Below the pieces are notes generated by a model. It had not been told where the DNA came from. It did not search any database and saw only the letters and a list, made by a program, of their open reading frames with translations. From contig NZ_LZRN01000004.1 in the NCBI RefSeq assembly GCF_001678675.1, forward strand, positions 62,001 through 126,000: DNA of 64,000 bases. Direction: 5' to 3'. The stretch is from Gelidibacter algens. GTDB taxonomy: Bacteria > Bacteroidota > Bacteroidia > Flavobacteriales > Flavobacteriaceae. Below are positions 54,607 to 62,615 of this stretch, in pieces (positions within the stretch are counted from its first letter, which is position 1; each line of letters starts with the position of its first letter). Both the position numbers and the translations under genes were made by a program.

Positions 54607-55868
54607 TGAGACCTCTAATCGCCCTTGCAGTATTCATTTTCAGCTTTCAAATGTCAGCCCAACAACCGAAAGTTGCGGATTTGAAAGTTCAGGGCATTAA
54701 AAAGCTCAAATCATCTTTCGTTCAAAAAGTGTCTAAAATACGTTCAGGCGAAGTATTAGATTCCATAATGATAGAGCAGGATATCAGACGTCTCAAGCGA
54801 TTACCATCGATTGCACATGCTACTTATCAGGTTTTTCCAGCAGAAAATGAAGGTGAATATAACGTGATTTATAGCATTGATGAAAATTTCACAATCATTC
54901 CATCCCTGAATGTTTACACGACTAATGAAGATGAATTCGCTTACCGATTGGGATTGTATGAGTTCAATTTATTTGGTCAAAATATTGCCTTTGGTGGTTT
55001 TTATCAGAAAGATATTTACAGTTCTTACGGCATCAATTTTAGGGCGCCCTATTTATTCAGTCGTAATTTTGGTTTGGCCGTTAATCATCAAAATTTAACA
55101 ACCCAAGAGCCTGTTTTTTTTAATAATGCATCGTCCGATTATAAATATAACAATACATCTTATGAGATTTTGGGCTTATACGAATTCAATTTCAAGAATA
55201 AGATAGAATTGGGAATCAATTATTTCACTGAAGATTATCAATATAAATTTGGAGCAACAAGTCCTGATGTGCCACAGGCATTAAAAGTCAATAAAGTGTT
55301 GTATAAGTTGATTTACGAATTCAATACTTTGGATTATGATTATCAATATGTCGCTGGATTTAGGAGTATTTTCCAATTTCAGAATGTAACAACGACCGAC
55401 AATACATTACCAGCATTTCTAATTGGTTGGAATGATTTTCTCTATTATAAACGTCTTGGAGAAAAAGGAAATTGGGCAAGTAGACTGCGATTGGGTGTCG
55501 CTTCTAATGATGAAACACCTTTTGCGCCATTTTCAGTTGATAATAATCTGAACATTAGAGGTGTCGGAAATATTATAGATAGAGGTACCGCTGCCATCGT
55601 TTTAAATACGGAATATAGACACACATTTATTGACAAAACTTGGTTTGTGCTTCAAGGCAATGCCTTTGTTGATGCTGGAAGTTGGCGAAATCCAGGAGGT
55701 GATTTTGGCGATTTTGGAGACAATAAAAACTTAAGGGTCTATCCCGGTGTCGGATTGCGTTTTATGCACAAAAGGATTTTTAATGCGATTTTTAGGATTG
55801 ATTATGGTTATGGGATTACCGAAAATGCCAGCAGAGGATTTGTGTTTGGTATTGGGCAGTATTTCTAA
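54606..55868 (+). CDS. Omp85-superfamily protein with one POTRA domain
   Basis: The 420-residue protein has a signal peptide (ends QMSAQ). One POTRA-like domain (~22-95: VADLKVQGIKKLKSSFVQKVSKIRSGEVLDSIMIEQDIRRL, broken here by its strands) precedes a BamA/TamA-like barrel ending IGQYF with Phe last. The typical BamA has five POTRA domains, so this is a short, specialised member, like two-partner-secretion or lipoprotein-linked barrels. It is translated from an ATG that overlaps the hydrolase stop, pointing to a functional link. Confidence 0.85.
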   Translation: MRPLIALAVFIFSFQMSAQQPKVADLKVQGIKKLKSSFVQKVSKIRSGEVLDSIMIEQDIRRLKRLPSIAHATYQVFPAENEGEYNVIYSIDENFTIIPSLNVYTTNEDEFAYRLGLYEFNLFGQNIAFGGFYQKDIYSSYGINFRAPYLFSRNFGLAVNHQNLTTQEPVFFNNASSDYKYNNTSYEILGLYEFNFKNKIELGINYFTEDYQYKFGATSPDVPQALKVNKVLYKLIYEFNTLDYDYQYVAGFRSIFQFQNVTTTDNTLPAFLIGWNDFLYYKRLGEKGNWASRLRLGVASNDETPFAPFSVDNNLNIRGVGNIIDRGTAAIVLNTEYRHTFIDKTWFVLQGNAFVDAGSWRNPGGDFGDFGDNKNLRVYPGVGLRFMHKRIFNAIFRIDYGYGITENASRGFVFGIGQYF

Positions 55869-55901
55869 CAAAAAAGCTCGAAATTTGTAAAAAAAAACGA
55901 A

Positions 55902-56660
55902 TTGATTAGAACAATTGCAATCGGAGATATTCACGGCGGATTAAAAGGATTAAAGCAGCTTTTGAAACGTATTGATTTAAAGGAAGACGACCGACTTATT
56001 TTTCTGGGAGATTATGTCGACGGATGGAGCGAATCAGCACAGGTGATTCATTATTTGATGGAATTGTCCAAAACAAATGCCTGTATTTTTATAAAAGGCA
56101 ACCATGATGCGTGGTGTGAAACTTGGCTGCGGACCAAAAAGGCAGAAAAAGTTTGGCTGGAACATGGCGGAAAAGGAACGATAGAAAGTTATTCGAGCTT
56201 TTCAAAGAAAGAAAAGCGAACGCATTTAGAATTTTTTGAGGGCATGAAATTGCATCATTTAGAGGATGAAAACCTGTTGTTTCTTCATGCAGGATTTACA
56301 TCTAAATATGGCGTTGAACAGGAAACCTCTGAAAGTACGTTTTACTTTGACCGGACGCTTTGGGAAATGGCCTTGACCATGGACAAACAGATTGATGAAA
56401 ACTCCGCGTTATTTCCAAAGCGCTTAAAACATTACCGCGAAATCTATATTGGGCATACCCCTACACTTAATTTTAATTCGGAAGAGCCAATGAATGCTGT
56501 TAACGTATGGAATGTGGATACCGGAGCTGCATTTTACGGGAAATTATCTGCAATAGATATCCATTCAAAACAGATTTTCCAAAGTGATATTATAATGGAA
56601 TTGTATCCTGAAGAAAAGGGAAGAAATGAACGTTCATTAAATGAAATCTTAGGAAAGTAG
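55902..56660 (+). CDS. Cytoplasmic metallophosphoesterase, PP2B/ApaH-like
   Basis: The 252-residue protein starts at TTG 55902, since no ATG precedes the IAIGDIHGGLKGL motif. Calcineurin-like motifs are GDIHG, IFLGDYVDGW, FIKGNHDAWC, LFLHAGF and YIGHTP. The DYVDGW/GNHD combination is that of serine/threonine protein phosphatases and diadenosine tetraphosphatases. It ends 6 bases before the convergent glycosyltransferase gene and is the last gene of the rightward operon. Confidence 0.85.
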   Translation: MIRTIAIGDIHGGLKGLKQLLKRIDLKEDDRLIFLGDYVDGWSESAQVIHYLMELSKTNACIFIKGNHDAWCETWLRTKKAEKVWLEHGGKGTIESYSSFSKKEKRTHLEFFEGMKLHHLEDENLLFLHAGFTSKYGVEQETSESTFYFDRTLWEMALTMDKQIDENSALFPKRLKHYREIYIGHTPTLNFNSEEPMNAVNVWNVDTGAAFYGKLSAIDIHSKQIFQSDIIMELYPEEKGRNERSLNEILGK

Positions 56661-56666
56661 CATTGT

Positions 56667-57458
56667 CTAATAAATGTGCTTTTGGTAATAAGCCAACAAT
56701 GTTTGTGCATCTGCGCCAAACCATTTCTTTGCATAGATGACCCAAAAGTGGTACTGTAGTTTCCAAATACCATGTTTACGGTAGCGTCTTGAAGAGGTTT
56801 TTAGTTTTTTATTGATAACCACAAATTGTTTTCTGGCAAACAATTCATTGATCAACATATTGTCTTCATATATAGTAAAACGCTCGTCATAACCTCCAAT
56901 CTCATCAAAAAGCTGTCGTGTGATAAACTGGCTTTGATCACCACCTCTGCAGGCACGCCAACGAAATTGTGTCAACCAACTTGCCAATCTTAACCACCAA
57001 TGGCCGCTGTCAAACTGCATCCTAAAACATCCTGCTTTGTTGCCTTTTTCCACTTCATCAATAATATGCTGGTCAAATTTTTTGGGAGGAAATGAATCGG
57101 CATGTAAAAAATAAAGAATGTTGGCGTTGGCAATTTTAGCGCCTGCGTTCATCTGTTTGGCGCGTCCTTTTTGTGAGGCTATAAATCGTATCCTGGATTT
57201 TACATCTGGTCTGTCTTCAATAAAGTGTAGTTCGGCGTTATGGGAAACAGCATTTTTTGACTGATGTGATTGCAATTGCGATACTTCTGAAATAAAACTA
57301 TTCACGATAGCTTTTGATCCATCTGTACTGCCACCATCCATAATAATAATTTCCGAAACATTTTTTGCAGAACTATAATCCAAAAGGTGATGAATCAGTT
57401 TCCCAATGGTTTCTTCTTCATTTAATATGGGAATGATGATAGAGATCTGGTTGCTCAT
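56667..57458 (-). CDS. TIGR04283-like family-2 glycosyltransferase of the arsenosugar-associated type
   Basis: The 263-residue protein has a GT-A core (IIPILNEEETIG, IIMDGGSTDGSK, KGRAKQMNAGA, YFLHADSFPP) and the subfamily marker CRGGDQSQFI, then GYDERFTIYEDNML. Between the DGGSTDG strand and the KGRAKQMNAGA segment it has a stretch of about 35 residues (~60-95) longer than in relatives I know. NCBI naming associates this subfamily with arsenosugar biosynthesis. It is the last gene of the minus-strand cluster. Confidence 0.85.
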   Translation of the reverse strand: MSNQISIIIPILNEEETIGKLIHHLLDYSSAKNVSEIIIMDGGSTDGSKAIVNSFISEVSQLQSHQSKNAVSHNAELHFIEDRPDVKSRIRFIASQKGRAKQMNAGAKIANANILYFLHADSFPPKKFDQHIIDEVEKGNKAGCFRMQFDSGHWWLRLASWLTQFRWRACRGGDQSQFITRQLFDEIGGYDERFTIYEDNMLINELFARKQFVVINKKLKTSSRRYRKHGIWKLQYHFWVIYAKKWFGADAQTLLAYYQKHIY

Positions 57459-57545
57459 AAGCAGAAAATCGTTCAGATATGTAACGCTGAAATTTCGAGA
57501 CTTAAAGTTATGGATATAAATTTCTTAAGGAACACTTAAGCAAAA

Positions 57546-58349
57546 TTACTTTTGCTCATTTAAATTCCAATCGTATTCTATGAAAGTGTAGGAGGCATTC
57601 GTATTGATTTTGGTGGTGCTGTATTGATTGATATAAGCAATAAGATCCTTTTTGCCGTTGACTTTAAAATCGGATGTATAAAAATCGAAAATTTTTGAGA
57701 ATTTAGGATTATCGGCAGTAATCTCATTTAGATCGCTGTTGATAAATTCTTTGGTGGCTCTCTCCAACTGCTCATTTATTTCTGATGCTGTGTAAGCTTC
57801 ATTCATCAGTTTGGGACAAGAAAAAGAAGCGCAATTGATAGCAAAATGAATTCGAGGTTCATTCATTTTTCGCAACACCCCATTTTCTATGGTTCCAAGT
57901 GAAACGTTCTTATCTCCAATTTTCACGAACCCTTTTGTCCAGGCCCCTTTAATATCCTTAATACTTTTTGTGGGATAATTTTTTAGAATTAATTCAACTG
58001 TTGCCGCGTTGTACAAATTAATATAATAGGCCAACAATTCTTGAACACTCCACTCTTTATTGGGCTCCGTCTTCGACAGGTTTACCAAGTAAGCTTCCAA
58101 TTGGTCCTGATCAGATTTAAAGCCTTTGTAATTGACAAAGCCTTCAGCATTTACATGTTTTTTGAGCAATTTATCCCAGGCGCTATGGTCAACATTAATG
58201 GCAGAATTTGCCGTGGTAGAGGTCAATTTGTCGCCCACTTCTTTGGTAGGTTGGCCCTGGCTGCCAATACCTGCTGCTGCCGTAAGGTTACAGCTGCTCA
58301 AATTGAAAGCTATAAAAGTCAGAAATGCGAACTTGATAAGAGATTTCAT
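57546..58349 (-). CDS. DUF547 lipoprotein
   Basis: The 267-residue protein has a lipoprotein signal (FNLSSC, Cys20). The DUF547 domain includes LLAYYINLYNAATVELILKNYP, SLGTIENGVLRKMNEPRIHFAINCASFSCPKL and ends IEYDWNLNEQK. It is a paralogue of the gene at 51915. DUF547 proteins commonly occur in arsenosugar-type gene clusters of Bacteroidetes, but their function is not known. Confidence 0.86.
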   Translation of the reverse strand: MKSLIKFAFLTFIAFNLSSCNLTAAAGIGSQGQPTKEVGDKLTSTTANSAINVDHSAWDKLLKKHVNAEGFVNYKGFKSDQDQLEAYLVNLSKTEPNKEWSVQELLAYYINLYNAATVELILKNYPTKSIKDIKGAWTKGFVKIGDKNVSLGTIENGVLRKMNEPRIHFAINCASFSCPKLMNEAYTASEINEQLERATKEFINSDLNEITADNPKFSKIFDFYTSDFKVNGKKDLIAYINQYSTTKINTNASYTFIEYDWNLNEQK

Positions 58350-58389
58350 TGTGGTGTTTTTAGGAGTTGTAATCTATATACGCAAAATA

Positions 58390-59277
58390 TCACTTTCTAG
58401 TTTTTATCGGATAGATGCTTTGCTTGATAAATGTTTTAGGAAATTCTTCATCGTCTTCAAAGCCGAGTTCAATATCCCGTCCGTCAGAAGGAATATAATC
58501 CGTGTTGAAAAGATAATCCCAAATGCTTAAAGTAATGCCATAATTCATCCCATATTTTGTGTGTTTAGGCAGTTCTTTAGCGTGATGCCAAATATGCATC
58601 TTCGGGTTGTTCAAAACATACTTCAAAGCGCCATAATTCCAACCTAAGTTGGCGTGGTTCAAATGACCAATGGCAATGGTAAAAAAGTATATAATAGCCA
58701 CATCCTGCGCATCAAAGCCACCTATAATGGCAATAGGAATGTAAAGTATGGACTTATAAACCACGGGTTCCATCCAGTGGTAACGTAAATGACCGGCAAA
58801 TCCCATCTCTTTAATGGAATGGTGGACTTTGTGGAAATTCCATAGTAGAGGCACACGGTGCAACAGTCGATGGGTGTTCCATTGTACAAAATCGCTGATC
58901 AAAAATAAAATGAGTAAGCCTGACCAACGCGGCAGTTCGTCAACGTCAAAAACTTGTAAGCTGTTTACATGCCATCCAAAAACACTCAGAATGTCATTAA
59001 AGAATTCGGCCGTGGTATTGGAAAGTGCAATGAGCACGATCAAATTCAGCAAAAAGAAATTGAAGAACATATAAAAGGTGTCCAGCCAAAAGTCTTTTCT
59101 AAAGATTGACTGATTTTTGCGCCAAGGAAATATAATTTCAAGAGCCCAAACCAATAGTGAAATGACAATTAATCCGTAAAAGAAGTTGTCCCAATGGTAC
59201 ACGTCTATTAACTCATATTTGAGATAGTTCCAGTATCCAGAATAGGATTTTGATATGATGTCAATGTATTTTTCCAA
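58390..59277 (-). CDS. Sterol desaturase / fatty-acid hydroxylase superfamily protein
   Basis: The 295-residue membrane protein has about 4-5 helices and the di-iron histidine clusters HRLLHRVPLLWNFHKVHHS, HLNHANLGWNYG and HIWHHAKELPKH. These ligate the iron pair of integral-membrane hydroxylases and desaturases. The substrate could be a fatty acyl chain, a hopanoid or carotenoid, or a headgroup-linked lipid. It is bracketed by cluster genes but may be an independent lipid-modifying enzyme. Confidence 0.88.
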   Translation of the reverse strand: MEKYIDIISKSYSGYWNYLKYELIDVYHWDNFFYGLIVISLLVWALEIIFPWRKNQSIFRKDFWLDTFYMFFNFFLLNLIVLIALSNTTAEFFNDILSVFGWHVNSLQVFDVDELPRWSGLLILFLISDFVQWNTHRLLHRVPLLWNFHKVHHSIKEMGFAGHLRYHWMEPVVYKSILYIPIAIIGGFDAQDVAIIYFFTIAIGHLNHANLGWNYGALKYVLNNPKMHIWHHAKELPKHTKYGMNYGITLSIWDYLFNTDYIPSDGRDIELGFEDDEEFPKTFIKQSIYPIKTRK

Positions 59278-59302
59278 GATGTTATTTTAATTAGTATTTT
59301 TT

Positions 59303-59452
59303 GGGCGTTACCTTTCGCCGAGATAATAATTTCAATTAAATTTAAGATTGGTCTTGGCGAAAGGTCGCGCTATCCACTATATCTTTTCGGAAGAATATCT
59401 GCCTTTAGGGCAGAAATTCTTCCGAAAAGGATGCCGTTCCTATCGCTAACGC
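59303..59452 (+). repeat. Dispersed element with conserved flanks and a variable hairpin, copy B
   Basis: It begins GGGCGTTACCTTTCGCC and ends GCCGTTCCTATCGCTAACGC. ACCTTTCGCC (59310-59319) and GGCGAAAGGT (59356-59365) form one inverted pair. The main hairpin has arms 59383-59403 and 59409-59429 (21 bases, one mismatch, loop TTTAG). Flanks match copy A reversed, but the stem sequence is different except CTTTT/AAAAG at the base and CTGCC/GGCAG at the tip. Confidence 0.8.
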
Positions 59453-59640
59453 AAATTTTACGCTAAACTTGATTTTTACGATTTTATTATAATTTGCCAG
59501 ATTGAACAATCAAAAATTAAATCCAAAAAGTTGATTTGACTGATTTAAAAACAATTTACAGTCAATTAATTAGCTTAAAATAGCTTCCAACACTAATTTG
59601 AAATTAAAAATTCTAGAATGCTAATATTTAGTACAAACCT

Positions 59641-59702
59641 GCGTTACCTTTTGCTTTTCGCAAAAGATATAGCCGAAAGCCTGACCCTTTTGGGTAGCGC
59701 CC
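59641..59702 (-). repeat. Reduced copy C of the variable-hairpin element
   Basis: On the minus strand it reads GGGCGCTACCC, then GGTCAGGCTTTCGGCTATATC, then a short stem CTTTTGC/GCAAAAG, and ends GGTAACGC. The GGATGCCGCT block before the end is missing and the stem is only 7 bases. Confidence 0.65.
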
Positions 59703-59711
59703 AAATAATAA

Positions 59712-60524
59712 TTATAACATTCTAATCAATTCCTTAAACAAAACAATCATATCTGGCTCCGCTTTTTCAGCCATTGCGATGATCTCAGAGATATTTACAG
59801 GTTTCAGATTGCTTGGGTCGCATTCATCGGTTAAAACTGACACTGCTGCAACTCTTAATTTTAAATGGTTGGCCACAATAATTTCCGGAACGGTGCTCAT
59901 CCCAACGGCATCAGCACCTAAGGTTTTCAGCATGCGATACTCGGCTCTGGTTTCCAATTGCGGACCAACAACAGAAGCATACACACCTTTATGAAGCGTT
60001 ATATGATGTGCTGCTGCAATCTTCTCAAATTTAGAATTGATTTCGGCATCGTAAGGCGCACTCATGTCTGTAAAACGTTCACCTAATTGTTCCACACCTT
60101 TGAATGCCAATGGCGAGCTGCCCTGAAGATTGATATGATCATCAATTAACATCAGTTCTCCCTTTTTGAAATCGAGATTGATAGCTCCTGAAGCGTTCGA
60201 AACCAATAAGGTGTGAATGCCCAATTTTTCCATAATACGAACAGGATAAGTAACGTCTTGAAGCGTGTAACCTTCATAAATATGGAAACGGCCTTGCATG
60301 ATCATCACTTTCTTGCCTTCTAAAATGCCGTAAATTAATTTCCCTTTATGGAATTCTACGGTTGCTGTTGGGAAATTTGGAATGTGGTTGTAGCTAACCT
60401 CTTGTAGTATTTCCAGTTCATTGACCAATTGGCCTAATCCAGTGCCAAGAATGATCCCGATTTCTGGTTTATCAAAGCCTTTGCTTTGTAGATATTCTGT
60501 GGTTTCATTTATAAACTTAATCAT
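59712..60524 (-). CDS. punA: Purine nucleoside phosphorylase
   Basis: The 270-residue trimeric-type phosphorylase has the phosphate-binding loop IILGTGLGQLV, the VEFHKGKLIYG and MQGRFHIYEGYT segments, LLVSNASGAINLDFKKGELMLIDDHIN, and the purine-site region YASVVGPQLETRAEYRMLKTLGADAVGMSTVPEII. It cleaves purine nucleosides with phosphate. In arsenosugar-type clusters it could remove adenine from an arsenic-adenosine intermediate (inference). It overlaps the upstream transferase gene by one base. Confidence 0.93.
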   Translation of the reverse strand: MIKFINETTEYLQSKGFDKPEIGIILGTGLGQLVNELEILQEVSYNHIPNFPTATVEFHKGKLIYGILEGKKVMIMQGRFHIYEGYTLQDVTYPVRIMEKLGIHTLLVSNASGAINLDFKKGELMLIDDHINLQGSSPLAFKGVEQLGERFTDMSAPYDAEINSKFEKIAAAHHITLHKGVYASVVGPQLETRAEYRMLKTLGADAVGMSTVPEIIVANHLKLRVAAVSVLTDECDPSNLKPVNISEIIAMAEKAEPDMIVLFKELIRML

Positions 60525-61195
60525 TATATGTTTTGAAATTTTTTGAGTTGTTCATACTGTTGCATATCTTCAAAAGTATCGATATCATTCAATTCTTTAA
60601 GTAAATGGAGCTTACTATTTTGAAGGTCATTCTTTGTGTCTTTTAATACCGTTTCAGTTCCCCAGGTTTTATTCTCAAAAATGTTAGGGTGTAAATTTTT
60701 CATGCCCAATAAATAATACCCACCATCTAATGCCGGGCCAATAACCACATCATTAGAATCAAGTTGACTAAAAGCATCATTCACGAGTTCTGAGTTTAAA
60801 TCTAAAAGGTCGCTTCCAATAATGATTACTTTTTCATAACCCATTTCAAGTAATTCTGAAAAAGCATTTTGCATGCGCGCTCCTAAATCAGGGCCAATTT
60901 GTAGTTTCTTCCTAAAAACTCCAGACTCCCAAAGATCTTCTTTTTTGATATTTTCAGAATAGAATACGTAGCGGTCAGCTTTAATGTCTTTAGAAATGTG
61001 AGCGGTGTGGTTCAAAAGAAATTTATAGACTTCCAAGGCATTTTCATCACCAATTGTTGCTGCCAATCGCGTTTTGCATTTGCCCAATTCAGGATTGCGA
61101 GTAAAAATGATCAGTGCTTTTTTGGAGGTAGGAAAATGGAAATCGGTTGCCATTTCATTAGCGCTGGCGGTGTCCTTTGAGGAAAGTAAACCCAT
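60524..61195 (-). CDS. TIGR04282-like transferase of the arsenosugar-associated type
   Basis: The 223-residue protein has a nucleotidyl/glycosyltransferase-A fold with ALIIFTRNPELGKCKTRLAATIG, GPDLGARMQNAF, IIIGSDLLDLN, IGPALDGGYYLLGM and ELNDIDTFED, all markers of this family. The first ~25 residues (ending TSKKALI) precede the conserved core, so the start could be internal, but no better start is evident. Its coupling with punA indicates a shared pathway. Confidence 0.86.
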   Translation of the reverse strand: MGLLSSKDTASANEMATDFHFPTSKKALIIFTRNPELGKCKTRLAATIGDENALEVYKFLLNHTAHISKDIKADRYVFYSENIKKEDLWESGVFRKKLQIGPDLGARMQNAFSELLEMGYEKVIIIGSDLLDLNSELVNDAFSQLDSNDVVIGPALDGGYYLLGMKNLHPNIFENKTWGTETVLKDTKNDLQNSKLHLLKELNDIDTFEDMQQYEQLKKFQNI

Positions 61196-61291
61196 AATTA
61201 GAGATTAAATTGAACTATTCAGTAGTAACATTCAAAGTTAAGTTTTAGGAAAGATTTCCGAAGTATTACAAGGTTAAATTTTATCTAAAAT

Positions 61292-61786
61292 TCAGTCATA
61301 TACTTTAGTGCCTTTCAAAAGCCATTTTTCCCAAGCTTCGGAAAAGACATGGATATTTTCAGTTTCTTTTCCATCGGAATCAACGATAGGAAATCCCTTG
61401 TTTTTCCATTCAAAAACACCACCATAGAGATTGTAGACATTGGTATAGCCAGCTTTTTTGAGTTTATCAGCAACGGTTTCTGAACGGATTCCCAAAGAAC
61501 AATACACGACAATGGTTTGTTGTTTGGCTTGAAGTTGTAGAGTCGTTTGTTCCAAATTGAAATTAATATAGCCTACAAAAATGGCATCTTTCAAATGGCT
61601 AACATCATATTCTTCTTTTTCTCGAGCGTCGAGTATAATAGCATCGGTTTTTGGCATTGCCAATTCTTGCACCGAAATGTAAGGTGCTCGATTCGTATTG
61701 TATTGATTGAGCAATTCATCCAATGTTTTCTGGGCATTGGCTTGAAATGTAAAGCAACTCAATAGTATAAAAAACAGTAATCTCAT
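61292..61786 (-). CDS. Exported rhodanese-domain protein
   Basis: The 164-residue protein has a signal peptide (ends FQANAQ) and a single rhodanese domain: AIILDAREKEEYDVSHLKDAIFVGY, the active-site loop VVYCSLGIRSE (catalytic Cys), and NLYGGVFEWKNKGFPIVD. Single-domain rhodaneses carry sulfane sulfur on the Cys. The role in the cluster is unknown; thiol chemistry with arsenic is one possibility. It ends the group that starts with the phosphoesterase gene 1 base upstream. Confidence 0.9.
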   Translation of the reverse strand: MRLLFFILLSCFTFQANAQKTLDELLNQYNTNRAPYISVQELAMPKTDAIILDAREKEEYDVSHLKDAIFVGYINFNLEQTTLQLQAKQQTIVVYCSLGIRSETVADKLKKAGYTNVYNLYGGVFEWKNKGFPIVDSDGKETENIHVFSEAWEKWLLKGTKVYD

Positions 61787-61787
61787 C

Positions 61788-62615
61788 TTAAAAATTTATT
61801 ACAAATCCTTGTAAACCGCTTTCTACGGCTGGTAAAATTTCGGTGTTGTCCCAAATACCTGTGATGATGGTTCGAGCATATTCTTCTGGTAGAAATCCAT
61901 TCTGCATCAACTTACTGGTCAATTTGTGATTGTAATCCAATTGATGATGTTTAAAATTGAAGGTTTCGTTGGCATCATCCAAAATCGCATACCAAACATT
62001 TGGCGTTCCATCATTCGCTGGCATTCCAATAACACCGGGGTTGAGCCAAAGATAATCATCGTTAAATTGATAAAATGGTAAACCACAATGGCCAGCAATA
62101 ATCACGTCACTTTTGGTCGCTTTAAAACTGGGTTGCTTACGTTCCCAGGGTGTCGATTTAAAAATGAATTCAGAGGTATTTTCAAAAGAACCGTGAATCA
62201 CGGTTACTTTCTTATCGGCATATTCAAAAGTGATATGGTCTGGTAAGGTCGCCATAAATTCCAATGAATTTTTGGACAATTTACTTTGTGCATATGGATA
62301 CCACAATTGCGAAAATCCGTCACAACGTGAGCCTTTTCTAAAATCGCAACCGCAATCTTCGGCCCCTTCTCGTAATTGAATTTCCACATTTCCTGCGATA
62401 CTTTGAGCATTCCAATTTTTAAAGAATTGAACCGTTTCTTCGGGTTGCGCACAATACCCAACAATATCACCTGTACAAATGCAGTTTTCTGGCGGAATGT
62501 TTTCAGATTCAGCTATACTTTTCAATTGTTCTAAAGCCTGTAAATTACTGTAGACGCCACCGAAAAGCATTATTTTTCCTGATATTTTTCCTATGTTATT
62601 TATTTTTTTATCCAT
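61788..62615 (-). CDS. Metallophosphoesterase of the arsenosugar-associated cluster
   Basis: ATG 62615 (MDKKINNIGKISG) is taken; an upstream start at 62669 would overlap the symporter gene much further. The 275-residue protein starts LFGGVYSNLQALEQL, in which the usual GDxHxN of phosphoesterases is GGVYSN, followed by CICTGDIVGYCA, SIAGNVEIQL, TVIHGSF and VIIAGHCGLPFY. The Cys-rich run EDCGCDFRKGSRCDGF is distinctive. Its normal metal-binding D-x-H is not present, so substrate and activity need experiment. It overlaps the symporter stop by 16 bases. Confidence 0.8.
   Translation of the reverse strand: MDKKINNIGKISGKIMLFGGVYSNLQALEQLKSIAESENIPPENCICTGDIVGYCAQPEETVQFFKNWNAQSIAGNVEIQLREGAEDCGCDFRKGSRCDGFSQLWYPYAQSKLSKNSLEFMATLPDHITFEYADKKVTVIHGSFENTSEFIFKSTPWERKQPSFKATKSDVIIAGHCGLPFYQFNDDYLWLNPGVIGMPANDGTPNVWYAILDDANETFNFKHHQLDYNHKLTSKLMQNGFLPEEYARTIITGIWDNTEILPAVESGLQGFVINF

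Larger units (their letters stand above)
59278..59711. other. Repeat-filled gap between the hydroxylase and punA genes
   Basis: The 434-base stretch contains copy B (59303-59452) and reduced copy C (59641-59702) of the variable-hairpin element and an AT-rich middle. A short inverted repeat, TTGACTG (59536-59542) and CAGTCAA (59559-59565), lies in that middle. No coding region is supported. Confidence 0.6.
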
